A stretch of 64,000 bases of DNA from Bradyrhizobium sp. 1 (GTDB lineage Bacteria > Pseudomonadota > Alphaproteobacteria > Rhizobiales > Xanthobacteraceae): positions 760,000-823,999 of the forward strand of contig NZ_JADPJH010000033.1 of NCBI RefSeq assembly GCF_023073315.1, read 5' to 3'. Position numbers and translations under genes: made by a program. The notes under the pieces were generated by a model that saw only the letters and a program-made list of their open reading frames with translations, did not search any database and was not told the origin of the DNA. Position 1 is the first letter of the stretch, and every line of letters starts with the position of its first letter. Positions 44,927 through 53,368 of the stretch are shown here, piece by piece.

Positions 44927-46084
44927 TCACTCGACCCGCGCCAGCACCGCGAGCTTGCGGATGCCCTTGTTGCGGTAGGCGTCGAGGAATGCGTAATAGT
45001 CCTTGAACGACACGCAGCCGTTGGAATCGCCGTTCGGCCCGAGCATGAAAGTGTGGGCGAGCAAGCCGTCGCGACCGTAGATCGCGTTCTCGCCGCCGAT
45101 CGGGGTCAGGCGCAGCGCAGGTACGCCGTGGAACAGCGCCTCGCGCGGCTTGAGCATGTAGATGTGCGGCGGCGTCACGCCGCGCATGCGGGTGCGCGAG
45201 GAGCGCGGATCGTCGAGATTGGAGCCGAGGCCGGAATGCGCCTCGAGCTTGGTGCCGTCGGGCAGGTAAACCATCTTGGCCGTGATGTCATAGACTGCGG
45301 TGTCGCGCTCATAGGGCGCCGAACCGCCGAGCATGGGGTTCTGCTCCCTCGGCGCGATGGCAGACGTCACGCTGGCATCGGCGGAAGCATAGGCAAGTAG
45401 CCCGCCGGACGGCTCACGCTTGCCCCAGAGCTTGTCCACCATCGACTGGCGCGGACCGGTGATCGACATCACCGCGGCCTTGGCGCGGTCGGCGAAGGAT
45501 TTTGGCTTTGCCTCGGGGGCCGGCACGATCTCGGCCGGGTCGGCCGAAGCCAGCTGCATCTGCGCATCCGGCGCGCGCTTGGTCTTGTCCGTACCCTTGT
45601 CAGCCACCTTGGCCGGGGCCGCCGGCCTCAGCGCTTCCGCGACCTTGGCGATCACGCTCTGCTTCGGGGCCTCGGCAACCCTGGTCGCAGGCGCGGCGCT
45701 CGCGGCATTCGAGTCCACGCCTTGCGTGGCCGCCGCGGCAAAACGCTCGTTGAACATCTCGCGCGAGATCGGGGCTGCGACCTGCAAGCGGTCGGGCAGC
45801 AGCGCAAAAGCTTCCTTGATGGCGTCGCCCGCCTCGCGCAACGCGACCTTGGGCACGCGCCTGATCACGGGCTCGTCGTAACCGGCGCTACCGACGGTCG
45901 GGAAGGCGCTGGCGGCGAAGATGTTGTTGTAGACGGTCCAGCCGGCAAGCACGACGCAGCCGATCACGGCGGCGCCAAGCACGTTTTGGGTGGTCATTTT
46001 CCGGGAAGGCTTCCGATATGAATTCTTGCCAGGATTTTTGGACTTACGTGCCGCGTTACTCTGCGCAGCGATACTCGTACTCAT
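44927..46084 (-). CDS. DUF2778 (tlde1-like) domain protein, membrane-anchored
   Basis: 385-residue protein with a basic N-terminus (MSTSIAAQSNAARKSKNPGKNSYRKPSRK), one membrane helix about 32-50 (VLGAAVIGCVVLAGWTVYN), a long Ala/Pro/Lys-rich periplasmic linker and a C-terminal DUF2778 domain. That domain has HTFMLGPNGDSNGCVSFKDYYAFL, with the His and Cys of the L,D-transpeptidase-like site. The start at 46084 is favoured over 46180 and 45997 by length. Related T6SS effectors use the same fold to alter peptidoglycan; here no T6SS gene is near, so a housekeeping cell-wall role is more likely. Confidence 0.8.
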   Translation of the reverse strand: MSTSIAAQSNAARKSKNPGKNSYRKPSRKMTTQNVLGAAVIGCVVLAGWTVYNNIFAASAFPTVGSAGYDEPVIRRVPKVALREAGDAIKEAFALLPDRLQVAAPISREMFNERFAAAATQGVDSNAASAAPATRVAEAPKQSVIAKVAEALRPAAPAKVADKGTDKTKRAPDAQMQLASADPAEIVPAPEAKPKSFADRAKAAVMSITGPRQSMVDKLWGKREPSGGLLAYASADASVTSAIAPREQNPMLGGSAPYERDTAVYDITAKMVYLPDGTKLEAHSGLGSNLDDPRSSRTRMRGVTPPHIYMLKPREALFHGVPALRLTPIGGENAIYGRDGLLAHTFMLGPNGDSNGCVSFKDYYAFLDAYRNKGIRKLAVLARVE

Positions 46085-46180
46085 TCGCCTTGCGTCCAGA
46101 ACAGTGTCACTCAGTCCCCCCTTCGAAGTGCCGCTGGTCACGATCCGGGAACAGCATCTCGCAGAGGGTCGGAGCGTCAT

Positions 46181-46566
46181 TAAGGCGACTTTTAGTTAAA
46201 TGCGGATTAAGTTCGGGCAGATGTGAGGCACCGGGTTAACGCTGTCCCATTTCGAGAAAAAGGCCCGCAGAACTACGGACTTAGCCGCGTCTGTTAACTA
46301 TAATTCTCGGCCGGATCAACACGGTCAGCGAACCTCTTCCGACCGTCTCTCTAGACGCACCAACCAAGTCCTTTTCGTGGTCTTCAATACCCGGAAGATA
46401 GCGGGGAAGCGTTGCGCGGGGCTGGCGCGAGCGCAGCCCGTCGCGCCCCCGTAAGAACGGGAGAGAAGGATAGTCCGCCCTGACTGAAAGTTGATCGCGC
46501 CGGACTGGAAAAGACCGGAACGAGGAAATACCTCCGAAAGCGGCACTTTTCAGCAGCCTCTGCGTG
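46181..46566. other. Intergenic region with no supported gene
   Basis: About 390 bases between the DUF2778 gene and the FecR-like gene. It holds an inverted-repeat-rich stretch GGCTGGCGCGAGCGCAGCC (about 46421-46439) and A+T-rich pieces (TTAACTATAATTC about 46294-46306) that could be promoters. No frame has a convincing start, ribosome binding site and family resemblance. No RNA motif was recognised. Confidence 0.5.
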
Positions 46567-46584
46567 TGATACGGTACCGTATCA
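46567..46584. promoter_or_regulatory. Perfect 18-bp palindrome, candidate operator
   Basis: TGATACGGTACCGTATCA reads the same on both strands and sits 43 bases upstream of the FecR-like gene start. Length and spacing suit a dimeric regulator such as a TetR, MarR or GntR protein. No matching regulator gene is next to it. Whether it controls the cyclase pair is inference. Confidence 0.5.
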
Positions 46585-46626
46585 ACATCGCCTTGAACTG
46601 TGCCAAGCACGCAAATGGAGGCTGGC

Positions 46627-47151
46627 ATGAGAGGGATCGCGGGCGCTGGTTTTTTTGCTCTGGCGTGGTTGTTTCAGGTGATCGGGTCTGCGAACGCACA
46701 GCCTGCTGCCAATGCGGGCTGCACGGCGTCGCCAGCGGCCGCCGGCACGCAGGTTTGGCGCTGCGACAACGGCATCACCATCGTTGCCGAAAGCGGCGCC
46801 CGATTTGAACTTAAGGACGCCAACCGCGACGGACATATAGACTCCGTCGAGTTGAGCAGCAAAGCGCTGCTGGTCGAGGTGCCGAAGAAGCCCGGCGGCA
46901 ATCCCTTCAGGGTGCTGACGCCACAGGCCATCGCCGCGGTGCGCGGTACCAAATGGGCGGTCGATGTCGCAGAGGCCAAAACCTCGGTCTTCGTCGCCAA
47001 CGGCCGTGTCGGCGTCACCCGCAGGAGCCGCGGACGCGGCGTCGTGCTCGGGCCGGGAGAAGGCGTCGACGTCGAGGCAACCGGCCCGCTGACCGTCAAG
47101 ACATGGGGCCAGCCGCGCGTCGACGCGCTGATGGCGAGACTTGGTCAGTAA
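46627..47151 (+). CDS. FecR-domain secreted protein
   Basis: 174-residue exported protein with signal peptide (MRGIAGAGFFALAWLFQVIGSANA). The mature part has a beta-rich FecR-type domain: VWRCDNGITIVAESGARFEL, RVLTPQAIAAVRGTKWAVDVAEAKTSVFVANGRVGV, and VVLGPGEGVDVEA. The conserved TPQAIAAVRGTKW segment is diagnostic. GGAGG lies before the ATG at 46627. It is followed 78 bases later by the CHASE2 cyclase gene; FecR and CHASE2 partners are often encoded together, so the secreted FecR protein may feed its signal to the CHASE2 sensor. Confidence 0.83.
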   Translation: MRGIAGAGFFALAWLFQVIGSANAQPAANAGCTASPAAAGTQVWRCDNGITIVAESGARFELKDANRDGHIDSVELSSKALLVEVPKKPGGNPFRVLTPQAIAAVRGTKWAVDVAEAKTSVFVANGRVGVTRRSRGRGVVLGPGEGVDVEATGPLTVKTWGQPRVDALMARLGQ

Positions 47152-47229
47152 CGAGACTGGGCCAATACGATCTGAACAATTGAGGCTCGCGCAGCAAGGC
47201 GCGGGCGACAAAAAAGATTGCAGCACGTC

Positions 47230-49116
47230 ATGACGAGACGCTTTCAGATCCTGGTGGCCCTCACTCTCACCGCGCTGTGGGGCGCGGGCATTTATGCCGC
47301 TCACGCCAACGGCCGCCTGCGCTTTCTCGATCGCCTCGAGGCAACGCTGACCGATTTGCGGACGCAGATCCGCGGCGTGCAAGTTCCGCCCGATCTCGTC
47401 ACCATCGTCGCGATCGACGACACCGTGGTCAAACGCGGCGGCAGCTATCCGCTGCCGCGCGCCGATCTCGCCCGTGTCGTCGACACCATCGTTCAGTTCA
47501 AGCCGAAGGTCGTCGCGATCGACCTGCTGCTGGTCGACCGCAGCGCCGCGATCGGCGACGCCACGCTGGCCAATACGCTAGCTACCGGTCCCGTGGTGCT
47601 TGCCGCCGCGGCGATCTTCCCGTCCGCCAGCGAGACGGTGGAGCCGGGCAGCCAGGGTCCCCTCGCCGCCCTGCCGCAGGCCGAGCGTTTCCTGCTGCCG
47701 CTGCCGGCCTTCGCCGATCACGCCGAGGTCGGCGTCGTCAACGTCGCCACCGGACAATCGGGCTCGCCGCTCTCGGTGCCGATGCTGTTCCGGACCCGCG
47801 ACAAGGTCGAGCTGTCATTCCCGTTGCGGGTCGCAACGCGCGCGCTCGACCAGCCGCTGACGATTAGGCCCGATCAACTCATGCTCGGCGATCGCGCGGT
47901 GCCGACCGACACCGATTTCGCGCTGCCGATCACCTATTACGGGCCGCGCCGCACCATCCGCACCGTCAGCGCGCAGAGCATCTTCGACGGCACACTCAAT
48001 CGCGCGGCGATCGAGAACCGGATCGTCGTGATCGGCGCCGCGGTCGCCGGCGGCGGCGACTTCTATCCGACGCCGTTCGATTCCCTGATGCCCGGCGTCG
48101 AGGTGGTCTCGACCGCGATCACGCATCTCGTCGCCGGCGACAACATCGTGCGCGACCGCAAGGTTCACATCGCCGACGCGCTCACCGCGATCCTGCTGCC
48201 GATGCTGCTGGTCGGCCTGCTCGCCTGGCGGCGCAGCGCATTCGGCATCGTCGCGGCAGCCGTAGTGATGATCGCGTGGGGCGGGCTCAATCTGTTCGCG
48301 TTCACGCACGGCGTCTGGCTGAATGCAGCAACGACGCTCGCTGCCGCCGTGCCGCCGGTCGCCGTGTTTGCAGGCGTGCAGCTGTGGACCGGCGGCCGCC
48401 GCACCCAATATTTCGCCGCCAAGAGCCGGTCGCTCGCGCAATTTCAGGCACCGGCCGTTCAGGACTGGCTGACGCGCGATCCGAACTTTCTGTCCACGCC
48501 GGTCCGGCAGGATGCGGCCGTCGTCTTTATCGATCTCTCGGGCTTCACGGCGCTGAGCGAAGGAATCGACCCGGACGAGCTCCAGGATCTGCTGAAGGCG
48601 TTTCACGCGCTGATCGACAAGGCCGCGGTCGATTGCGGCGGTCTGATCACCGGGTTTCTCGGCGACGGCGCCATGCTCCTGTTCGGCCTGCCACACGCGA
48701 TGCCCGACGACGCGGCGCGCGCGCTGAAATGTTCGATCGACCTGTATCGCAGTGTCGACCGCTGGATCGCTTCGCTGCCGTCAGCGATCCGCGGCCAGCT
48801 CGGTTTCAAGATCGGCACGCATTTCGGCCCGATCATCGCCTCCCGCCTCGGCGAAAGCCACCAGCACATCACGGCGACGGGCGACACCGTCAACGTCGCG
48901 AGCCGCTTGATGGAGGTTGCCGCCCAGAACTGTGCGTGGCTCGCGCTGACCGATACGCTGCTGGACGCGGCCGACTTCCACGGCGCCCCCGATGGCATCC
49001 TGACAGGTCCCCTGCTCACGCAGGTCCGTGGCCGCTCCGGCATCGTGACCGTCTGGTTCTGGCGCGACCAGAACAGGCCGAGCCAGACCGCCGCCAGGGC
49101 TGAGATGATCGACTGA
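47230..49116 (+). CDS. CHASE2 domain-containing class III adenylate/guanylate cyclase
   Basis: Membrane-bound nucleotide cyclase of 628 residues. After one N-terminal helix (about 8-25) comes an extracytoplasmic CHASE2 domain (VPPDLVTIVAIDDTVVKRGG ... VVVSTAITHLV-type end), then three helices (about 320-395), then the catalytic domain. Metal-binding Asp residues are in VVFIDLSGFTALSE and FLGDGAMLLFG; TATGDTVNVASRLME has the transition-state Asn and Arg. In the stretch ITGFLGDG a Gly replaces the Lys that normally selects ATP, so nucleotide specificity may be altered. A TTG at 47218 is an alternative start. The FecR-like gene is upstream. Confidence 0.87.
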   Translation: MTRRFQILVALTLTALWGAGIYAAHANGRLRFLDRLEATLTDLRTQIRGVQVPPDLVTIVAIDDTVVKRGGSYPLPRADLARVVDTIVQFKPKVVAIDLLLVDRSAAIGDATLANTLATGPVVLAAAAIFPSASETVEPGSQGPLAALPQAERFLLPLPAFADHAEVGVVNVATGQSGSPLSVPMLFRTRDKVELSFPLRVATRALDQPLTIRPDQLMLGDRAVPTDTDFALPITYYGPRRTIRTVSAQSIFDGTLNRAAIENRIVVIGAAVAGGGDFYPTPFDSLMPGVEVVSTAITHLVAGDNIVRDRKVHIADALTAILLPMLLVGLLAWRRSAFGIVAAAVVMIAWGGLNLFAFTHGVWLNAATTLAAAVPPVAVFAGVQLWTGGRRTQYFAAKSRSLAQFQAPAVQDWLTRDPNFLSTPVRQDAAVVFIDLSGFTALSEGIDPDELQDLLKAFHALIDKAAVDCGGLITGFLGDGAMLLFGLPHAMPDDAARALKCSIDLYRSVDRWIASLPSAIRGQLGFKIGTHFGPIIASRLGESHQHITATGDTVNVASRLMEVAAQNCAWLALTDTLLDAADFHGAPDGILTGPLLTQVRGRSGIVTVWFWRDQNRPSQTAARAEMID

Positions 49117-49118
49117 AA

Positions 49119-50444
49119 TCAGCTCGGTTCGAGAACCAGCTTCTTGAGATGACCCGCAACGCTCTGGTCGGAGACAGCATCGAGGCGCAGCCCCCGCTCG
49201 GCCCACATCTTTTCCCACAGATGCACACCCGTGACACGGGGATCGCTCAACAGCTCGAAGCCCGCCCGGCCTTCGGTGGCGAATAAATCCACTTCATGCC
49301 AGTCGATCGCATTGAAGGTCGTCGGCGGCAGTATGGATGAGAGGAGCTGCTGGTCGTCTGACCCGAGCAGATATTCGCTCAGCAACAGCGGCCCGACCGC
49401 ACCGTATTCGACGCGCCGTTCGGTGAAGAGACGCTGAAGCGACAGGGCATACAGGTTCGCCATATGTAGCGAGCCCTTGGGCGCCCGCATCACGCCGCCG
49501 ACGCAGACATGGCCGTTCTCGACACCGGACCATTGCGTTGAAAACACGTGCTGCGCGCCGAAATCCAGCGGCTTGACGAGAACGATGTCCGTATCGAGCC
49601 ACCACCCGCCAAATTGCTGAAGGACGGCATAGCGGAAGATGTCGCTGAAGTAGCGGATCTCGCTGTGCACGACAGCATGTTGGTAGGTCGAACGCGGCAC
49701 CACGCTTTCGGCGTCGGCCACCATGACTCCTGATGGCACAAGCGCCTGCATCGTGGCCACGTCATCGTAAGTATACAGCGTGACCGGATGGCCCTGCCGG
49801 ATCATCGACCGAAGCGCGAGATGCGACATCGCGCTCGGCAACGCGTCCGACCAGAAGCAATGAATGGGATCGCGGACCTCGTCCGCCGCCGCGCGATTCT
49901 GGAGATGAGCATTGAATTGCCCGGTCAGCGCATTCCAGCCGCTTCGCGGCGCAGAACGGCACTCAGCCAGGAACGGCATTTTCTGATAGGCCCGCGCGAT
50001 CACGAAGCAAAGGCTCGCCTGGTTGGCATGCCCCGCCCGGCTCAAGGCATGGCCATAGTTCTCCCAGATCGAAGGATCGACGGGATCGAGGTCCACCGCG
50101 CGCTGAAACGCCTCCAGGGCCTGCTCCTGCAGTCCCTTGCCCTGCAGGGCCGTCCCGAACGTCGCGAGATAAGTCGCCTTCATCTCGTTCGTGAGCGCAC
50201 GGCCGGCCCACTTGATGGCGGCATCGTAGTCGCCGCTGAGCAGAGACACGCCGGCCATCAGATGAAGCAAGCCGGCATGGTTCGCGTCTGCGGCCAGCCC
50301 TTCCCGACAGCGCGCTTCGGCCTGTGCGAGCTCGCCGGTTCGCAAGTGCTGAAGACAGATCTGATAGTATTCATCCCGCGTCAGCAAAGACGGCTCCGTC
50401 GAGACCTCGTTTGCTCTTGCCAGAGTGCCGTCGTGATAATTCAT
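49119..50444 (-). CDS. TPR-repeat glycosyltransferase (GT32-like, DXD)
   Basis: 441-residue fusion protein. The N-terminal half is a tetratricopeptide array (LRTGELAQAEARCREGLAADANHAGLLHLM, GLQEQALEAFQRAVDLDPVDPSIWENYGHALSRAG). The C-terminal half is a glycosyltransferase-like domain with the DXD site in GGWWLDTDIVLVKPL, preceded by HCFWSDALPSAMSHLALRSMIRQGH. This combination is that of capsular and surface-glycan transferases. GGAAGGTC precedes the ATG. It is convergent with the cyclase gene and transcribed opposite to the following plus-strand glycan genes. Confidence 0.83.
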   Translation of the reverse strand: MNYHDGTLARANEVSTEPSLLTRDEYYQICLQHLRTGELAQAEARCREGLAADANHAGLLHLMAGVSLLSGDYDAAIKWAGRALTNEMKATYLATFGTALQGKGLQEQALEAFQRAVDLDPVDPSIWENYGHALSRAGHANQASLCFVIARAYQKMPFLAECRSAPRSGWNALTGQFNAHLQNRAAADEVRDPIHCFWSDALPSAMSHLALRSMIRQGHPVTLYTYDDVATMQALVPSGVMVADAESVVPRSTYQHAVVHSEIRYFSDIFRYAVLQQFGGWWLDTDIVLVKPLDFGAQHVFSTQWSGVENGHVCVGGVMRAPKGSLHMANLYALSLQRLFTERRVEYGAVGPLLLSEYLLGSDDQQLLSSILPPTTFNAIDWHEVDLFATEGRAGFELLSDPRVTGVHLWEKMWAERGLRLDAVSDQSVAGHLKKLVLEPS

Positions 50445-50657
50445 CGGGGACCTTCCGGATCATGGGAGAGCGGGCAGCAGACCGATTCCCGGGACGTCAG
50501 GAAGGCTGCCGCTTCTCTAGCTATCCGCTGGAGCTTGCTTGAAGCTTGACACCGCTTTCGCCTCACCGCGCCGGCGCGTGGCGAATCAAGGGGGCCGTTG
50601 ATATGCCTGCAAGCAGCGATCGGCGCACTTCACCCGATCCTTGAATCTGGTCCTTGC

Positions 50658-50798
50658 ATGAAGAGCCTCGTCGTCAATCTCAACCGCCGGCCGGAGAAGC
50701 ACAAGAGCTTCCCGAGACTGAATGCCGGGACGCGGATCGCCCTCGGACGATTTGAGGCATTTGATAGCACATCGAATTCGGGTGGAGAGACTCCATGA
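50658..50798 (+). pseudogene. Truncated GT25 glycosyltransferase remnant
   Basis: A 46-residue frame, MKSLVVNLNRRPEKHKSFPRL..., matches the N-terminus of the intact GT25 gene on the other strand at 55907-56653 (MKNFVINLDRDPEKYERFLKR, NAGCGIAFERF versus NAGTRIALGRF). After residue 38 the similarity stops and the frame runs through the 23-base tandem repeat to a TGA. The rest of the gene is gone. It appears to be a duplicated GT25 gene that was cut down when the methyltransferase gene was placed or rearranged beside it. Confidence 0.75.
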
Positions 50799-50819
50799 AT
50801 TCGGGTGGAGAGACTCCAT
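50774..50819 (+). repeat. 23-bp perfect tandem duplication carrying a ribosome binding site and ATG
   Basis: Two identical 23-base units lie at 50774-50796 and 50797-50819, each starting GAATTCGGGTGGAGAGACTC. Each unit supplies GGAGAGA and an ATG. The first ATG (50795) opens an eight-codon frame (MNSGGETP) whose TGA overlaps the second ATG (50818), which starts the methyltransferase gene. Confidence 0.9.
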
Positions 50820-51555
50820 GAACGGTCGATTGGATGTCCATGTCGCCGCCTATCAAGGCAAGAACATCTACGATTTCGACAACGAAATCGCGTTGACCTG
50901 GTATCCAAAGCGGATTGCGCATGCCGTCAAGGATCCACGCGCCGTGCTGGATCTCGGACTGGGGCACGGCTTTGCAACCGAGATTTTTTCGGACGGCTCC
51001 GGGCGCCATGTTGTTCTCGAAGGATCTCCCGCCGTCATCCAGAATTTCAAGCTGAGATTTCCGGACAACAAAAGCGAGGTCATCGAAACCTATTTCGAAG
51101 AGTTCGACACGGACGAAAGATTCGATCTCATCGTCATGGGGTTCGTCCTCGAGCATGTCGACGACCCCCTGCTGATCCTCAACCGCTTCAGGACATTCCT
51201 CGCGCCCGCAGGCAAGCTTTTTGTGGCGGTCCCCAATGCCGAGGTCATGAACCGAAGGCTTGGACATCTTGCGGGGATGCTTCCCGACATGGAGGCGCTT
51301 TCAGAGAACGACCGAGTCCTCGGGCACAAGCGGTATTTTACAGTCGATACACTCACGACGCTGGTGAGTGATGCCGGTTACACAATTGAAAAACTGGAGG
51401 GGATCTACCTGAAACCCTTCGCGACAAGTCAGATCCTGTCGTTAAATCTAGACACCAAGATCATTCAGGCCTTGTGCGAGATGGGAATTGAATATCCGGA
51501 ACTCTCCTGCGGAATTCTGGCTCAACTCGCGCCGGTCGATGCGGCCCGGCCATGA
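50818..51555 (+). CDS. Class I SAM-dependent methyltransferase
   Basis: 245-residue methyltransferase of the type in surface-glycan loci. The SAM-binding motif I is VLDLGLGHGFATEIF (about 40-54), with VVLEGSP as the acidic strand 2 end and FDLIVMGFVLEHVDDPLLILNRFRTFLAPAGKLFVAVPN as motifs II-III. The ATG at 50818 has GGAGAGA 5 bases upstream in the second 23-base unit and overlaps the short MNSGGETP frame. Its TGA overlaps the ATG of the next gene (ATGA at 51552-51555). It probably methylates a nucleotide sugar or glycan. Confidence 0.85.
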   Translation: MNGRLDVHVAAYQGKNIYDFDNEIALTWYPKRIAHAVKDPRAVLDLGLGHGFATEIFSDGSGRHVVLEGSPAVIQNFKLRFPDNKSEVIETYFEEFDTDERFDLIVMGFVLEHVDDPLLILNRFRTFLAPAGKLFVAVPNAEVMNRRLGHLAGMLPDMEALSENDRVLGHKRYFTVDTLTTLVSDAGYTIEKLEGIYLKPFATSQILSLNLDTKIIQALCEMGIEYPELSCGILAQLAPVDAARP

Positions 51556-52394
51556 GAGTGCTGATCGTCGGGGGCACCTCTTCGCTCGCACAGACGCTTA
51601 TCCCCTTCCTTCGCGCGCGGTGCGAAGTGTTGACGGCCGGGCGCAAGGGCTGCGATGTCGAACTGGACCTGTGTTCGCGTGACATTCAGATTCCCGACGG
51701 AATCGATTGCGTCGTGAACATGGCCGCGGCTTTCGGGGGCAAGGAACTGCCGGACGCGCTGCAAGCGATGGACGTCAACGTGCTTGGCTTGATGAAGCTC
51801 TGCCACGCCAGCTCAAGGGCGGGCGCGAAGCATCTCGTGCACATCTCCAGCATCTTTGCCGATCTCAGGAACGACTCTCCCTTCTTCGGAGCCTACGCAC
51901 TCTCAAAGAGGCATTCCGAAGACGTCGCACAATTTTACGGCCGGGAACTCCGGCTGCCGGTCGCCGTGCTAAAACCTTCGCAGATCTATGGTGTGGGATC
52001 AGGGTTTCGAAGGCATCAGCCATTCCTGTACACCATCATGGACAAGGCCCAGAGCCATGAAGACATAATTCTTTTTGGTTCGAATGACCCGTTGAGGAAT
52101 TTCATTCACGCCGAGGACGTGGCCAAAATCATCTCGGCTGCCGTCGTGATGAAACTCGAAGGCACCTATCACTGCGTGAACCCCGACAACGTCACCTATT
52201 CGCAAATTGCGGCGGCGGCCATTTCGGCCTTTGAAAGCGAAAGCAAGGTCGCGTTCCTGAAAGACAAGCCTGACATCCCAAGCAATGGCTTTGCTTGCGA
52301 TGAGACATTGTTCCGACTGCTCGACTATTTTCCCCGCATCTCCATGGCGCAGGGAATGCAGATGGAAGCGGCTCATCGAAGGCAGCCGTCATGA
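51552..52394 (+). CDS. NAD-dependent epimerase/dehydratase
   Basis: Extended SDR of 280 residues that reshapes a nucleotide-linked sugar. The start MRVLIVGGTSSLAQTLIPF carries a GGxSxxxQ variant of the Rossmann loop; VVNMAAAFGG marks the cofactor pocket. The catalytic residues are Ser in HISSIFAD and Tyr-xxx-Lys in YALSKRH. DPLRNFIHAEDVAKII is the typical end of the substrate domain. Both ends overlap neighbours in ATGA fashion (51552 and 52391), so it is inside a tightly coupled three-gene unit. Sugar identity is unknown. Confidence 0.87.
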   Translation: MRVLIVGGTSSLAQTLIPFLRARCEVLTAGRKGCDVELDLCSRDIQIPDGIDCVVNMAAAFGGKELPDALQAMDVNVLGLMKLCHASSRAGAKHLVHISSIFADLRNDSPFFGAYALSKRHSEDVAQFYGRELRLPVAVLKPSQIYGVGSGFRRHQPFLYTIMDKAQSHEDIILFGSNDPLRNFIHAEDVAKIISAAVVMKLEGTYHCVNPDNVTYSQIAAAAISAFESESKVAFLKDKPDIPSNGFACDETLFRLLDYFPRISMAQGMQMEAAHRRQPS

Positions 52395-53368
52395 GAACCA
52401 TATTGGTTTCGGGCGCCGCCGGAATCGTCGGCTACGGAATTTTACGCTCCCTGAAACGGTCGAGCAGGCCGATGAAGCTCGTCGGTACCTCGATCTATGC
52501 CGACTCGGTAGCGCCGGGATTTTGCGACGTTTTTGAACGGGTGCCCAGGACGGATGCGCCGGACTACCTTGATTGGTTTCTTGCGCTACTGCGCGAGCAT
52601 CAGGTCGACGTGGCGATCCCCGGCATCGATGCAGACATGTACAAATGGGCGGATCGACGGGCTGAGATTGAATCGACCGGAACCAAGGTCGTCACGAATT
52701 CCCCCGACCTGATTGCCAAATGCTCCGACAAATGGGCGTTTTACGAGCGCCAGCTGGAGCTGAATCTGCGCTATGCGATCCCGAGCTATCTGGACATGGA
52801 CTTCGATTTTCTCACGGAGACATGCGGCCTGCCGTTCCTGCTCAAACCTCGCCGGGGTTTTGGATCCAAGGGAATCGTGGTGGTCGCGACTGCCGAGCAA
52901 TTTGCCGGAATTGATCCCGCGACAAAAACGACACTGATGGCCCAGCCCATCGTCGGACGCGATGACGAGGAATTCACGGTGTCCGCGTTTTGCGATGGTC
53001 TTGGAAGCTTTTCGGCCATCATGGCGCTGCGGCGAAAACTCTCCAGGGAAGGATTCACCGAGAAAGCCGAGGTTGTCGATCAGGCGGACTTTTCCGATGC
53101 GGTTCGGGATTTATGCCGCGGGTTTTCTCCCGTTGGCCCCACCAACTTTCAGTTTCGCAAGACTGACCACGGCTTGAAGTTGCTTGAGATCAATCCGAGG
53201 ATCTCTTCGTCGACGTCGATCCGCGCCGCCTTTGGCTACAACGAAAGCCTGATGGCGGTTGAAATGGCCATCGAGAACCGGATGCCGGTCCAGCCGGATA
53301 TCAAGCGCGGTCGAGCCGTCCGCTACACCGAGGATCATATCTTCTATGAAGATCGCGTTCATCTCTGA
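52391..53368 (+). CDS. ATP-grasp domain protein
   Basis: 325-residue ATP-grasp ligase-like protein. The N-terminal pre-ATP-grasp part (ILVSGAAGIVGYGILRSLKRS) resembles carbamoyl-phosphate-synthase-like small ligases; the ATP-binding core is LPFLLKPRRGFGSKGIVVVA and the metal site is LKLLEINPRISSSTSIRAAFGYNESLM. It begins with an ATGA overlap and its end overlaps the next gene by 23 bases. Ligases of this kind join a carboxylate to an amine or sugar; in a glycan locus it may add an amino acid to a sugar. Confidence 0.87.
   Translation: MRTILVSGAAGIVGYGILRSLKRSSRPMKLVGTSIYADSVAPGFCDVFERVPRTDAPDYLDWFLALLREHQVDVAIPGIDADMYKWADRRAEIESTGTKVVTNSPDLIAKCSDKWAFYERQLELNLRYAIPSYLDMDFDFLTETCGLPFLLKPRRGFGSKGIVVVATAEQFAGIDPATKTTLMAQPIVGRDDEEFTVSAFCDGLGSFSAIMALRRKLSREGFTEKAEVVDQADFSDAVRDLCRGFSPVGPTNFQFRKTDHGLKLLEINPRISSSTSIRAAFGYNESLMAVEMAIENRMPVQPDIKRGRAVRYTEDHIFYEDRVHL

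Noticed and set aside
44927..46084. A toxin or T6SS effector interpretation of the DUF2778 gene
   Set aside because: No VgrG, Hcp, immunity or PAAR-type genes nearby; a membrane helix and linker favour a cell-wall role.
46281..46628. A 115-codon minus-strand open frame upstream of the FecR-like gene
   Set aside because: No ribosome binding site, no recognisable family, lies across a palindrome and promoter-like region; regarded as chance.
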